From Collinsella sp. (lineage in GTDB: Bacteria > Actinomycetota > Coriobacteriia > Coriobacteriales > Coriobacteriaceae): a stretch of DNA of 15,772 nucleotides. The notes beneath the pieces were generated by a model. The model was not told the origin of the DNA, did not search any database, and saw only the letters and a program-made list of their open reading frames with translations. Positions 6,824-13,752 of the stretch are shown in pieces. Positions within the stretch are counted from its first letter, which is position 1. Each line of letters starts with the position of its first letter. Position numbers and translations under genes: made by a program. Where the stretch lies: contig JAIHVJ010000019.1 of assembly GCA_022720335.1 (NCBI GenBank), positions 1 through 15,772 of the forward strand. The letters run 5' to 3'.

Positions 6824-8649
6824 TCCAGGTTCCTCCCTCCGCGGAACGCGCCAAAGCCAAAGTGGTCGCAACGCAGGCAGCGGCTTGCCTCCTGGCGCGC
6901 CTCCTGCTCGGTGAGACCCTGCTCGACCAGATTCCAATCGTGAATACGCTCGCCGGCCTCGCGCTCACCCAGCTCGCAGCGGCCGCACTCGTGCTTGCCC
7001 TTAAACTGGACGGTCGGCAGCTCCACGTCGAGCTTAATCTTGTGGTCAAAGCCCAGGTAGCGGTCGATATTTGCCGAAGCAACGCGGCCGGCGTTGATGG
7101 CCCGGATGACGGTGGCGGGGCCGGTTTGGCAGTCGCCGCCGCTAAAGAGGCCATCGAAGTTAGGCACGGCGCCATCCGAATCGGTGACCACGCAGCCCCA
7201 CTTACAGGCAATGCCCATGTCCTCAAACGGCTTGGAATCGATGCCCTGGCCAATGGCCACGAACACGCGCTCGCAGGGAATGACGCGCTCGGGCGTCGCG
7301 GCGGCACGCGGGGCCGGACGACCGCGACGGGGCTCGCCGATAATCTGCGGTTGCACGCGCAGGCCGCTCACGCGTCCGTCCTCGCCCGTCTCAATACCGA
7401 GCGGGGCTGTGAGCTCCAAAACCTCGCAACCCTCGGCCTGGGCACCGGCAATCTCGGCGTCCTGGGCCGTCATATCGCAGATGCGGCGGCGGTAGACGAT
7501 GCTTACCTTTTCGGCGCCGCAGCGCACGGCAGAGCGAGCCACGTCCATGGCAACGTTGCCGCCGCCGATGACGCACACGCGCTGGCCGCTTAGGTCGGGC
7601 AACTCGTCGTCACCGATGGCGCGCAGCATCTTGACGGCCGACTCCACGCCGGGCGCCCCTTCGCCCGGAAGGCCGAGCTTCTTGTCGCTATGGGCACCGA
7701 TGGCCAGGTAGACGGCATCGAACTCGCCACGCAGACGGGCGAGCTCCTCGCCATTCACGGAATGGTCGAGTTCCACGTCGATGCCGGCGCTCAAGATCCA
7801 GTCGATCTCGGCCTGCAGGCGCTCGCGCGGCAGGCGATAGCTGGGGATGCCGTAGCGCAGCATGCCGCCCAAGTGGTGGCGCTGCTCAAAAATGGTCACC
7901 TTGTGGCCCATCACGGCCAGGTAGTAGGCGCAGGAAAGACCGGCCGGGCCGCCACCGATCACGGCGATGCACTTGCCGGTGTTGTCCACCACATGCGGCT
8001 TGTGGTCGTTGAGGTCGCTGTGCTCAACGGCAAAACGCTTGAGAGCCAGGATGTTCATGGGGTCGTCGACCATACCGCGGCGGCAGTGCATCTCGCAGGG
8101 ATGCTCACACACCAGACCGCAGACGAGCGGCAGCGGGTTGTTCTTGCGGATGACCTTGACGGCGTCGGCATAACGGCCGGCCTCGACGAGCGAGATGTAA
8201 CCAGGAATGTCGACGTGTGCCGGGCAGCCCGAGACACACGGAACGCGGGCCTCGCGGTCAAAGCCACAGGAGTGCTCGCGGATGTGGTGCTCAAAGTCGT
8301 CGCGGAAACCGCGAATGGCCGTGAGTGCCATGGCGCCAGCTTCGTAGCCGATGGCGCAGTCGCTCGAAAGGTAGATGGTGCGGGCGGTGCGCTCGATCAA
8401 GTTGAGCGTGGACTCGTCAGCACGCCCTTCGAGCACATCAGCGAGCAGGTCACTCAGTGCGCTCAGGCCCACGCGGCAGGGCGTGCACTTGCCGCAGCTC
8501 TGCGTCGAACACAGGTTGACGAGCGCTGCCGTAAACTCCACGGGACACGGGGCGAGCGAGCTCACCGCCAGACGACGTCCGAGCGCATCGTGCAGGTCGT
8601 CCATGACGGCCTGAGCGTGGCTGCGTTCCATTACATGCAGTCGAGCCAT
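6817..8649 (-). CDS. FAD-dependent NAD(P) oxidoreductase: NuoF-type 4Fe-4S domain fused to GltD-like domain
   Basis: A 610-residue electron-transfer partner of the hydrogenase. The N-terminal ~120 residues resemble the C-terminal Fe-S domain of NuoF/HydB (CGKCTPC with C52, C55, C58, plus C98). The FMN/NADH-binding part of NuoF (GRGGAGFP-type motif) is absent. A glutamate-synthase beta-like module follows: Cys ligands C138, C142, C177, C181, C185, C189; FAD site GGGPAG (232-237); and a second Rossmann fold GGGNVAMD (362-369) followed by VYRRR, a basic patch that in GltD favours NADPH. Near the C-terminus C555, C558, C591 and C594 could ligate another cluster. I infer electron exchange between NAD(P)H and HydA. 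ATG 8649 has AGGGG 5 nt upstream; GTG 8664 is a less likely alternative. It is the first gene of the operon. Confidence 0.9.
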   Translation of the reverse strand: MARLHVMERSHAQAVMDDLHDALGRRLAVSSLAPCPVEFTAALVNLCSTQSCGKCTPCRVGLSALSDLLADVLEGRADESTLNLIERTARTIYLSSDCAIGYEAGAMALTAIRGFRDDFEHHIREHSCGFDREARVPCVSGCPAHVDIPGYISLVEAGRYADAVKVIRKNNPLPLVCGLVCEHPCEMHCRRGMVDDPMNILALKRFAVEHSDLNDHKPHVVDNTGKCIAVIGGGPAGLSCAYYLAVMGHKVTIFEQRHHLGGMLRYGIPSYRLPRERLQAEIDWILSAGIDVELDHSVNGEELARLRGEFDAVYLAIGAHSDKKLGLPGEGAPGVESAVKMLRAIGDDELPDLSGQRVCVIGGGNVAMDVARSAVRCGAEKVSIVYRRRICDMTAQDAEIAGAQAEGCEVLELTAPLGIETGEDGRVSGLRVQPQIIGEPRRGRPAPRAAATPERVIPCERVFVAIGQGIDSKPFEDMGIACKWGCVVTDSDGAVPNFDGLFSGGDCQTGPATVIRAINAGRVASANIDRYLGFDHKIKLDVELPTVQFKGKHECGRCELGEREAGERIHDWNLVEQGLTEQEARQEASRCLRCDHFGFGAFRGGRNLEW

Positions 8650-8670
8650 AAGATCCCCTCTCACATGGCA

Positions 8671-8690
8671 GCCCGGAGGCGAGGCCGGGC
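8671..8690 (-). promoter_or_regulatory. Leader hairpin before the hydrogenase operon
   Basis: The leader contains GCCCGG and CCGGGC separated by 8 nt, a perfect 6-bp GC stem ending about 20 nt before the start codon. It has no U-tract, so it is not a simple terminator. It could affect translation or message stability, but nothing further can be shown. Confidence 0.3.
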
Positions 8691-8810
8691 GAAATTGCTA
8701 CACGCAACACACTGACCTAAATAGTTATTTGGCAGCAACACGGTTCGGCAGGCGGTATGAAACGTCGTCCTCAGCGGTGAAAAAGGACATTACCGCAGAT
8801 AAATGCCATA

Positions 8811-8832
8811 TTTGATAAAACGCGTTATCAAA
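8811..8832 (-). promoter_or_regulatory. Rex-like operator in the hydrogenase operon promoter region
   Basis: TTGATAA and TTATCAA are separated by 6 nt (AACGCG), with an extra T/A pair outside, giving an 8-6-8 dyad. The Rex redox repressor consensus in Gram-positive bacteria is TTGTTAA-N6-TTAACAA, so arm length and spacing agree exactly and one base per half-site differs. Rex senses NADH/NAD+ and commonly represses NADH-oxidising fermentative genes, including hydrogenases, which fits the operon. A possible promoter on the minus strand has -35 TTATCA inside the dyad (8818-8813) and -10 GGTAAT (8794-8789) with an 18-bp spacer; both hexamers match only 4 of 6 consensus bases. FNR was considered, but its half-sites need a 4-bp spacer. 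Confidence 0.55.
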
Positions 8833-8836
8833 TGAC

Positions 8837-8872
8837 AATGCCCCGTCCGCGCAAGCACGCGAACGGGGCATT
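8837..8872 (-). terminator. Hairpin terminator after the alpha-glucoside PTS operon
   Basis: AATGCCCCGT.CGCG pairs with CGCG.ACGGGGCATT: a 15-bp stem with one mismatch and a 6-nt loop, about 50 bp after the GH4 stop codon. On the minus strand it is followed by GTCATTTGATAA, only moderately U-rich, but stem strength and position make termination likely. It ends 4 bp from the Rex-like dyad, so it insulates the hydrogenase promoter from PTS read-through. Confidence 0.7.
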
Positions 8873-8921
8873 GGTCAAGTTTTACGGTCAGCGGCTCTTT
8901 TGTGCCAGCGACCTTCTGTCT

Positions 8922-10304
8922 TTAGCTAAGCTCAGGCCAGTAACCCTTGTTGGCCTCGATCATGTCGTCGAGAACCTCCTTGGCGACCTTCATCGACGGC
9001 ACGGTCTTGTTCAGAGTAAAGGCCTTGAGCGCCTTCTCGTACGAACCCTCGATCGTAGCCTCGACCACGAGCTTCTCGGAGTTCAGCTGCTGCATCATGA
9101 GGCCCTGCTGGAACAGAGGAATGTTGTCACGGCTGATGACCTCGGGGCCGTTCTTGCCAATGTAGGCAGGCAGCTCGACCATAGCGTCGTAGGGCATGTT
9201 GGGGATAGCGCCCTTGTTCTCGCAAATGACCAGGAAGCGCTGCTTGGTGTCGTTCTTCAGAGCGATGGCCAGGTCGGCAATCCAGTCGCCGTGGCTGCCC
9301 GCATAGAACGTGCTCTCGTCGATCTCGCCCGTCTTCTCGTAGTGATCGATACCATCAAAGAGGTTCTTCTCGCGCGTCTCCTCAACCTCGTTAGCACGGG
9401 TGCGCTCGGGGTTGGAGTGCTCGACGAACTCCTTCTGCTGCAGGTAGTAGTTCAGATACGTGTTGGGCAGGTACTCCGGGAAGCACTCCATGATCTCGTA
9501 CTCGCCCTTCCAGACGTAGTACCAGCTGCCCTTGGTGTGGCGGTTCTGCTCGGGGTGCTCGTCAGTGGCCTCCTCGGGCTTCTTGACCATGAGCGAGCCC
9601 ATGCCCTTGAGGTAAGAATCGGGCAGCAGGATCTGGTGCTCCTTGATGTACTCGCGCAGCTGCGGGAGCACCTCCTCGCCCTTGTGGCGGATCGAGGTGA
9701 ACCAACCAAAGTGGTTGAGGCCAAAGTAATCGTACTCGACATCCTTCTTGTCGATATCGAGCGCGGCGCAAACCACGTCGATGATCGCGATCGGCATGTC
9801 GCAGATGTTGATGATACGAGCGTTGGGGCGCAGCACACGGCAGCCCTCGGAGACGATGGCGGCAGGGTTGGAGTAGTTGAGAATCCAGTAGTCCTTCTTG
9901 GCGTACTTCTCAACGTCATCGATCAGCTCGACCATGGGGAAGATGGTGCGCATGCCGTAGGCAAGGCCGCCGCAACCGCAAGTCTCCTGGCCCACGCAGC
10001 CGTGACGCAGCGGAATCTTCTCGTCCTGCTCGCGCATGGCGTAGCCGCCCACGCGCATCTGGGCAAACACGAAGCTCGCGTCGGTAAAAGCCGTCTTCTT
10101 GTCGGTGGTCACCGTGAGCTTGATGTCCAGGCCGAGGTCCTCGTGCAAAATCCAGTCCACGAGCACGCCGATCTTGCGCTGGCGCTCCTCGTTGATGTCG
10201 TACAGGCGAATCTCGTCAACGTCGAGCTCGTCCTTGCGCAGGGCGATGGACTTGACGATGCCGGGGGTAAAGGTGGATCCGCCACCACACAGAGTAATGA
10301 TCAT
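8922..10304 (-). CDS. 6-phospho-alpha-glucosidase, glycoside hydrolase family 4
   Basis: A 460-residue cytoplasmic enzyme that hydrolyses phosphorylated alpha-glucosides (such as maltose 6'-phosphate) to glucose and glucose 6-phosphate by the NAD+- and Mn2+-dependent redox-elimination mechanism of GH4. The N-terminal nucleotide-binding motif is CGGGSTFTPG (6-15). The CDMP motif (C168-P171) is the hallmark of alpha-specific members such as GlvA, MalH and AglB, whereas beta-specific ones have CNxP. C168 and H198 (LNHFG) are the expected metal ligands. NYSNPAAIV and the 460-residue length also fit. GGAG lies 9 nt before ATG 10304. It is the last gene of the PTS operon, 3 bp after the IICB stop, and acts on the phosphorylated sugar that IICB delivers. 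Confidence 0.95.
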   Translation of the reverse strand: MIITLCGGGSTFTPGIVKSIALRKDELDVDEIRLYDINEERQRKIGVLVDWILHEDLGLDIKLTVTTDKKTAFTDASFVFAQMRVGGYAMREQDEKIPLRHGCVGQETCGCGGLAYGMRTIFPMVELIDDVEKYAKKDYWILNYSNPAAIVSEGCRVLRPNARIINICDMPIAIIDVVCAALDIDKKDVEYDYFGLNHFGWFTSIRHKGEEVLPQLREYIKEHQILLPDSYLKGMGSLMVKKPEEATDEHPEQNRHTKGSWYYVWKGEYEIMECFPEYLPNTYLNYYLQQKEFVEHSNPERTRANEVEETREKNLFDGIDHYEKTGEIDESTFYAGSHGDWIADLAIALKNDTKQRFLVICENKGAIPNMPYDAMVELPAYIGKNGPEVISRDNIPLFQQGLMMQQLNSEKLVVEATIEGSYEKALKAFTLNKTVPSMKVAKEVLDDMIEANKGYWPELS

Positions 10305-10307
10305 TGT

Positions 10308-11924
10308 TTACTGCTCCTTCTCAATTGCGTTTTCGACCTTGTCGCGCATCTCGGCGACCTTCATGCCAAAGATGATCTGGATATTATTGCCGTTGCGGTT
10401 GATGCCGCTGTTGGGCACGTGGTTGATGAGGCTCTCATCGATGAGGTCCGGGTTCTTAACGTTCACGCGGAGACGCGTAAAGCAGTTCTCGAGCTCCTCG
10501 ATGTTGTCCTTGCCACCAAGACCTGCGACCAGGTCGGCAATGCCTGCATCGACGCCCTCTGCGGGAGCTGCGGCAACAGCGCCCTGCTTCACCGCGACAG
10601 ACGCGGCGGCCTCGCCCTCGGCAACGGACTCGGCGAGCTCGGACTCCTCCTCGCGGCCAGGCGTGTGGAGGTTGAGCTTCTTAATCAGGAAGGTGAAGAG
10701 GAAGAAGTACAGAGCGGCGTTGACGACTCCGAGCACGAGCATCATCGGCCAGTTGGTCTTATCGACACCAAGGACCAGGTTGGAAACCACGATGTTGATG
10801 ATGCCGCCTGCAGTCGAAGCGGGCACGGAGAGGACCTTGAGCAGGACCAGGAAGATACCGGAAAGAACCGAGTGAACAACAAAGAGCACGGGAGCGGCAA
10901 AGACAAAGAGGAAGTCCATGGGCTCGGTGACACAGGAGAGCACGGCGGTGATGATCAGCGGGATGATAACGGCCTTGGTCTTATCCTTGTTCCCCTTGTA
11001 AGCGGTGAAGATAAAGGCGAGACCGATACCGATGTAGGGCCACAGGTTGTTGAAGGTGTAGCTGTTGAAGTAGGTGCTATCGGAGAAGGGCTGGCCCGTC
11101 ATTGCCATCTCGGCGACACGGATAGGATAGGCACCGGCGATAACCTGATCGCCCAGCGTAAGGGTGCCGCCCACATCGGAGAACTGGAACGGGGTGTAGA
11201 TGAGGTGGTGCAGACCGGTGGGAACGAGCAGCTTGTTGAGCATGCCGTAGATAAACAGACCGATGTTGCCCGACTCCTTAATGATGCCGGCAACGGAGGA
11301 GATGGCACCCTGGACCGGAGGCCAAACGATGCAGAAGCCAGCGCCCATGATCCAGGAAATGATGATCATGATCAGGAACGGGAAGCGAACGCCCGAGAAC
11401 ATCGAAAGGGCAATGGGGAACTGCTTGTTCGAGTACTTGTTGAACACGGCACCGGTGATGCAGCCCAGGATGATGCCGCCAAACACGCCGGTATCAAGCA
11501 CCTGGATGCCCATAACGGTGGCCTGGCCGGTTCCGGTAAGGCCGAGCATGCCGCTCGCATCGGCAAGAGAGCCGGTGGCGTTGAGCACGATGTTGTTAGC
11601 CTGCAGGAACAGGAAGAACGACATCAGGGCGATCAGCGAGGCATGGCCCTTGTTCTTCTTTGCCATGGCGCCGGCGATGCCCACGCAGAACAGAATCGAG
11701 AGGTTGTTGATGATAAACATCAGCGACTGGTAGACAACGGCGCCCACAAGCTGGAACGGACCGGAGCCCAGTACGGGGACCAAAGCACAAATGGTCTTGT
11801 TGGTCAGAATGATGCCCACGATGAGCAGGATGCCGGCAACCGAGAGATACATCATCGGCTGAACGATCGACTTCGCGAACACCTCCAACGGCGCTTTGAA
11901 ATTGAACTTCTTTTTTGCGGTCAT
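10308..11924 (-). CDS. PTS alpha-glucoside transporter subunit IICB
   Basis: A 538-residue membrane permease with C-terminal IIB domain. Residues ~15-430 form the glucose-superfamily IIC channel (about ten membrane segments; GLHHLIYTPF and TEPMDFLFVF are IIC signature regions). A Glu/Ala-rich linker (~430-460) leads to the IIB domain, where ENCFTRLRV carries the phospho-accepting C481. It lacks its own IIA domain, which the separate IIA gene in this operon supplies. Pairing with a CDMP-type GH4 enzyme indicates maltose-like alpha-glucosides as substrate. ATG 11924 is chosen for GGAG 7 nt upstream; an in-frame start at 11951 is less likely. The 99-bp gap to licT holds a possible hairpin attenuator. 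Confidence 0.94.
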   Translation of the reverse strand: MTAKKKFNFKAPLEVFAKSIVQPMMYLSVAGILLIVGIILTNKTICALVPVLGSGPFQLVGAVVYQSLMFIINNLSILFCVGIAGAMAKKNKGHASLIALMSFFLFLQANNIVLNATGSLADASGMLGLTGTGQATVMGIQVLDTGVFGGIILGCITGAVFNKYSNKQFPIALSMFSGVRFPFLIMIIISWIMGAGFCIVWPPVQGAISSVAGIIKESGNIGLFIYGMLNKLLVPTGLHHLIYTPFQFSDVGGTLTLGDQVIAGAYPIRVAEMAMTGQPFSDSTYFNSYTFNNLWPYIGIGLAFIFTAYKGNKDKTKAVIIPLIITAVLSCVTEPMDFLFVFAAPVLFVVHSVLSGIFLVLLKVLSVPASTAGGIINIVVSNLVLGVDKTNWPMMLVLGVVNAALYFFLFTFLIKKLNLHTPGREEESELAESVAEGEAAASVAVKQGAVAAAPAEGVDAGIADLVAGLGGKDNIEELENCFTRLRVNVKNPDLIDESLINHVPNSGINRNGNNIQIIFGMKVAEMRDKVENAIEKEQ

Positions 11925-11963
11925 AGCGGTACTCCCCTTCCTTTTCCGCAAATTAAGACAGAT

Positions 11964-12016
11964 GTGCCCTAGACAAGACCGTGAGCCTTGCCTTATATCA
12001 ATCGATGTGTGGGCAC
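11964..12016 (-). promoter_or_regulatory. Intercistronic hairpin between licT and IICB
   Basis: On the minus strand GTGCCC (12016-12011) pairs with GGGCAC (11969-11964). Inside, AGGCAAG can pair with CTTGTCT across a 9-nt loop, so two helices may stack. A moderately U-rich run (ATCTGTCTTAATTT) follows. This could be a partial terminator that lowers regulator or transporter expression relative to upstream genes, or an RNA-processing site. No RAT-like motif is visible next to it. Confidence 0.3.
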
Positions 12017-12023
12017 GTTATGC

Positions 12024-12878
12024 CTAGAGACCAGGTTCTCCAAGCAGGTTAACAATGTGATATGCGAGATAACTCTTCTCAGCATCGGTAACGACAACGT
12101 TATAGGTAGACGACAAGTGGGCGGCTATGGCGTCCGCACACGAGAATGCGCACGGATACGCCGTTTCATCGATTCGGAACAGCGCGTCTCCGTTGATTTG
12201 CCCGGCCGTAGGATCGAGCGCTCGCTGCGCGAAAAACTGCAGGTGACGAACGAAACGTTCGTAAGGCAGCGAGGTGTCGTCGAGGGTCGTGGCATAGCGC
12301 TCGGAAACAATCGCGAGCACGTCGCGAACAAGCTGGACCGAGATGATGAGACGGTCGGAGCGTTGCGGCATGGTGGCGTTGACGATATGCAGCGTAATAA
12401 AACCCTGCTCTTCTTCGCTCATCTGGATGCCCAAATAGTCCTTGATAATCTGAAGGGCACGGCCCGCAAGCGCGTACTCCTTGCGATAGAACTGCTGAAT
12501 CTCAAGCAGCAGCGGGTTCTCGCAGCGAACGCCCTTGCGCTCGCGCTCCAAAGCAAGGCTGATATGGTCTGCAAGAGCAATGAGAATCTTGTCGTTGATA
12601 TCAACATTGAGCTCTCGACGGAGCATCTGAACAATGTCCTCGGAAATCACGAGGTTGACGGTGGGGATGGACTCCAAAAGATGTGCCAAGCGGTCAATCG
12701 TACGCGAGTCCTGAGAAGTTCCCTCCTGCAACGCGTAGGTCTTTTCGACTGATGCCTCGTCGATGGCATCGCCGGCATGACGGCCAAAGCAGAGGCCTCG
12801 GCCAATGACGATGAGCTCGGAGCCATCGTCCGAAGTGACCATTGCGACGTTGTTGTTAAAAACTCGCTTGATAACCAC
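12024..12878 (-). CDS. licT: BglG/LicT-family transcriptional antiterminator
   Basis: A 284-residue RNA-binding regulator. The N-terminal co-antiterminator domain (IKRVFNNNVAMV ... GRGLCFGRHAGD, residues 1-~55) binds RAT RNA hairpins. Two PTS regulation domains follow, with phosphorylatable H105 and H164 (PRD1) and H212 and H274 (PRD2). These sit a constant 5 residues after the four LicT histidines of B. subtilis as I recall them (100, 159, 207, 269). Phosphorylation by the cognate EII inhibits through one domain, and by HPr activates through the other. GTG 12878 is chosen because it aligns with the LicT N-terminus and GGTGG lies 5 nt upstream; GTG 12890 and 12887 are alternatives. It begins close after the IIA stop, so the regulator is inside the operon it would control. 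Confidence 0.93.
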   Translation of the reverse strand: MVIKRVFNNNVAMVTSDDGSELIVIGRGLCFGRHAGDAIDEASVEKTYALQEGTSQDSRTIDRLAHLLESIPTVNLVISEDIVQMLRRELNVDINDKILIALADHISLALERERKGVRCENPLLLEIQQFYRKEYALAGRALQIIKDYLGIQMSEEEQGFITLHIVNATMPQRSDRLIISVQLVRDVLAIVSERYATTLDDTSLPYERFVRHLQFFAQRALDPTAGQINGDALFRIDETAYPCAFSCADAIAAHLSSTYNVVVTDAEKSYLAYHIVNLLGEPGL

Positions 12879-12896
12879 GGTACCCACCACAAGAAT

Positions 12897-13409
12897 TTAC
12901 TCGAAAAGCCAGATGACAGGCTCTTTAACAGCAACAGGGCCGGAAGCATGCTCGCGAAGAGTCGAGTTCTCCGAACGCTCGCACACGATGACGAAGACCG
13001 TGGGATCGAAGCCGGCGGCGCGGACCGCGTCGAAATCGACCTCGACGAGGGGCTGGCCCGCGTCGACATGGTCGCCCTGGGCAACGAGCGCATGGAAGCC
13101 CTTGCCCTCAAGCTTAACAGTGTCGATTCCGATATGCAGCATCACCTGAGCAGAGCTGTCGTCGGACATGATGCCCAGTGCGTGCTCAGTCGGAAACAGC
13201 GCCGCGACGGTGCCGGAAACAGGAGCGCACACCGTTCCCTCTTGGGGAACCACGGCAACGCCATCGCCCACGGCACGGCTGCTAAAAGCGGGGTCATTGG
13301 TATTTTCTAGATGAACAAGCTCGCCGGAAACGGGAGCGAGGATTTCGAACTCGGAAGCTGCAGTCTTCTGCTCATCCGAACCGCCCATCAGGCGAGAAAA
13401 GAAACCCAT
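12897..13409 (-). CDS. PTS glucose-type IIA component
   Basis: A 170-residue soluble phosphocarrier of the IIA(Glc)/Crr family. The active-site histidines are H76 (FPTEHALGI) and H92 (MLHIGIDTV), one to two residues off H75 and H90 of E. coli IIA(Glc). The PVSGELVHL and CAPVSGTV segments form the barrel strands. It accepts phosphate from HPr and passes it to the IIB domain of the IICB two genes downstream. ATG 13409 gives the standard family length; AGGGA lies 9 nt upstream. In-frame ATGs at 13427 and 13472 would add unneeded residues and run into the leader terminator. It is the first gene of the operon, with a leader of about 130 nt from the proposed transcription start. Confidence 0.94.
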   Translation of the reverse strand: MGFFSRLMGGSDEQKTAASEFEILAPVSGELVHLENTNDPAFSSRAVGDGVAVVPQEGTVCAPVSGTVAALFPTEHALGIMSDDSSAQVMLHIGIDTVKLEGKGFHALVAQGDHVDAGQPLVEVDFDAVRAAGFDPTVFVIVCERSENSTLREHASGPVAVKEPVIWLFE

Positions 13410-13424
13410 GGTGACATGTCCCTT

Positions 13425-13497
13425 CATAAATATAGCCCAACCAAAATCAAGCGAATGCGTCCCTAGAGACACACCCGTTCAAAGACTTTGGTTAGGC
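13425..13497 (-). terminator. Conditional terminator in the PTS operon leader
   Basis: On the minus strand GCCTAACCAAA (13497-13487) pairs with TTTGGTTGGGC (13445-13435): 11 consecutive pairs with one G-U. It is followed directly by the U-rich TATATTTATG. The 41-nt loop contains a second hairpin, CGGGTGTGTC / GACGCATTCG around the 6-nt loop TCTAGG, 10 bp including three G-U pairs. The 5' arm shares 8 nt (13490-13497) with the candidate RAT, so the two structures exclude each other, as in the LicT/BglG mechanism. Confidence 0.6.
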
Positions 13498-13526
13498 CCA
13501 CGTCCGAGGGACTCGGTAACCTTCCG
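13490..13526 (-). promoter_or_regulatory. Candidate ribonucleic antiterminator (RAT) for LicT
   Basis: Minus-strand order: GGAA, then GGTTA pairing with TAACC, CCGAG pairing with CTCGG around loop TCC, with a 9-nt asymmetric bulge (ACGTGGGCC) on the 3' side. The primary sequence GGA..GTTACxG....GGC..AACC follows the known RAT consensus of BglG/SacY/LicT (GGATTGTTACTG ... GCAGGCAAAACC) in outline, not exactly. LicT binding would hold UAACC and stop it from joining the terminator. Confidence 0.55.
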
Positions 13527-13545
13527 CATTTCTTTTACGGAGGTT

Positions 13546-13551
13546 ATTGTA
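13546..13551 (-). promoter_or_regulatory. Candidate -10 element of the PTS operon
   Basis: TACAAT on the minus strand (5 of 6 consensus bases) would start transcription near 13539, about 15 nt before the RAT. No good -35 hexamer exists at 16-18 bp (ATTATT-like only), which fits a promoter needing an activator. The AACGGTATTT direct repeats lie about 50-80 bp upstream of the start. Confidence 0.4.
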
Positions 13552-13588
13552 GACAAGCCCAAAGCCAGAATAATCATTATGACCGGCG

Positions 13589-13619
13589 AACGGTATTTTT
13601 TCTCCGATAAACGGTATTT
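13589..13619. repeat. Tandem direct repeat AACGGTATTT, 21-bp period
   Basis: AACGGTATTT occurs at 13589-13598 and 13610-13619, exactly 21 bp apart (two helical turns), so a protein could bind both on the same DNA face. The pair is centred about 65 bp upstream of the proposed PTS operon transcription start, an activator-like position. No known regulator consensus is recognised. Confidence 0.45.
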
Positions 13620-13628
13620 AGGCGGCAC

Positions 13629-13640
13629 TTGGGGACGTTC
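13629..13640. repeat. REP-like 12-mer, copy 2
   Basis: TTGGGGACGTTC, the same 12-mer as at 2140-2151, here within CACTTGGGGACGTTCCTTTT and flanked by GGCA and TGCC. It lies in the 343-bp gap between the IIA and EFR1 genes. It resembles the head of RAYT-associated REP elements, but the evidence inside this window is weak. Confidence 0.35.
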
Positions 13641-13698
13641 CTTTTCTGCCGACACTCGGGAGCACTCCTCACTCATGGCGCATTGTGGACAGGTTTGT

Positions 13699-13741
13699 TT
13701 GCACCAGGTTGGTGCAGATCAACCTGGCCCCATTGCACCAA
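13699..13741. repeat. Competing hairpins after the EFR1 gene
   Basis: CCAGGTTG and CAACCTGG (13704-13711 / 13720-13727) form a perfect 8-bp stem with an 8-nt loop. TGCACC and GGTGCA (13700-13705 / 13711-13716) form an alternative 6-bp stem. A second TTGCACCA at 13734-13741 repeats the one at 13699-13706. It sits 12 bp beyond the EFR1 stop, but neither strand has a U-tract, so a repetitive element or message-end stabiliser is as likely as a terminator. Confidence 0.5.
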
Positions 13742-13752
13742 TTTCGTATGCG

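Noticed and set aside
8811..8832. FNR/CRP site instead of Rex
   Set aside because: FNR needs TTGAT-N4-ATCAA and CRP needs TGTGA-N6-TCACA; here the TTGAT and ATCAA halves are 12 bp apart and TGTGA is absent.
8832..11972. A 1046-residue open frame on the plus strand opposite the GH4 and IICB genes
   Set aside because: It is an antisense shadow produced by strong G/C third-position bias; it has no family features, no ribosome site, and two clear genes lie on the other strand.
13479..13676. Small minus-strand frame of 65 codons in the PTS leader region
   Set aside because: It is made of the REP-like string, the tandem operators and the leader hairpins; it has no ribosome site and no family resemblance.
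13704..13727. Intrinsic terminator of the EFR1 gene
   Set aside because: The stem is strong but neither strand has a U-tract after it, so it is listed as a repeat/hairpin instead.
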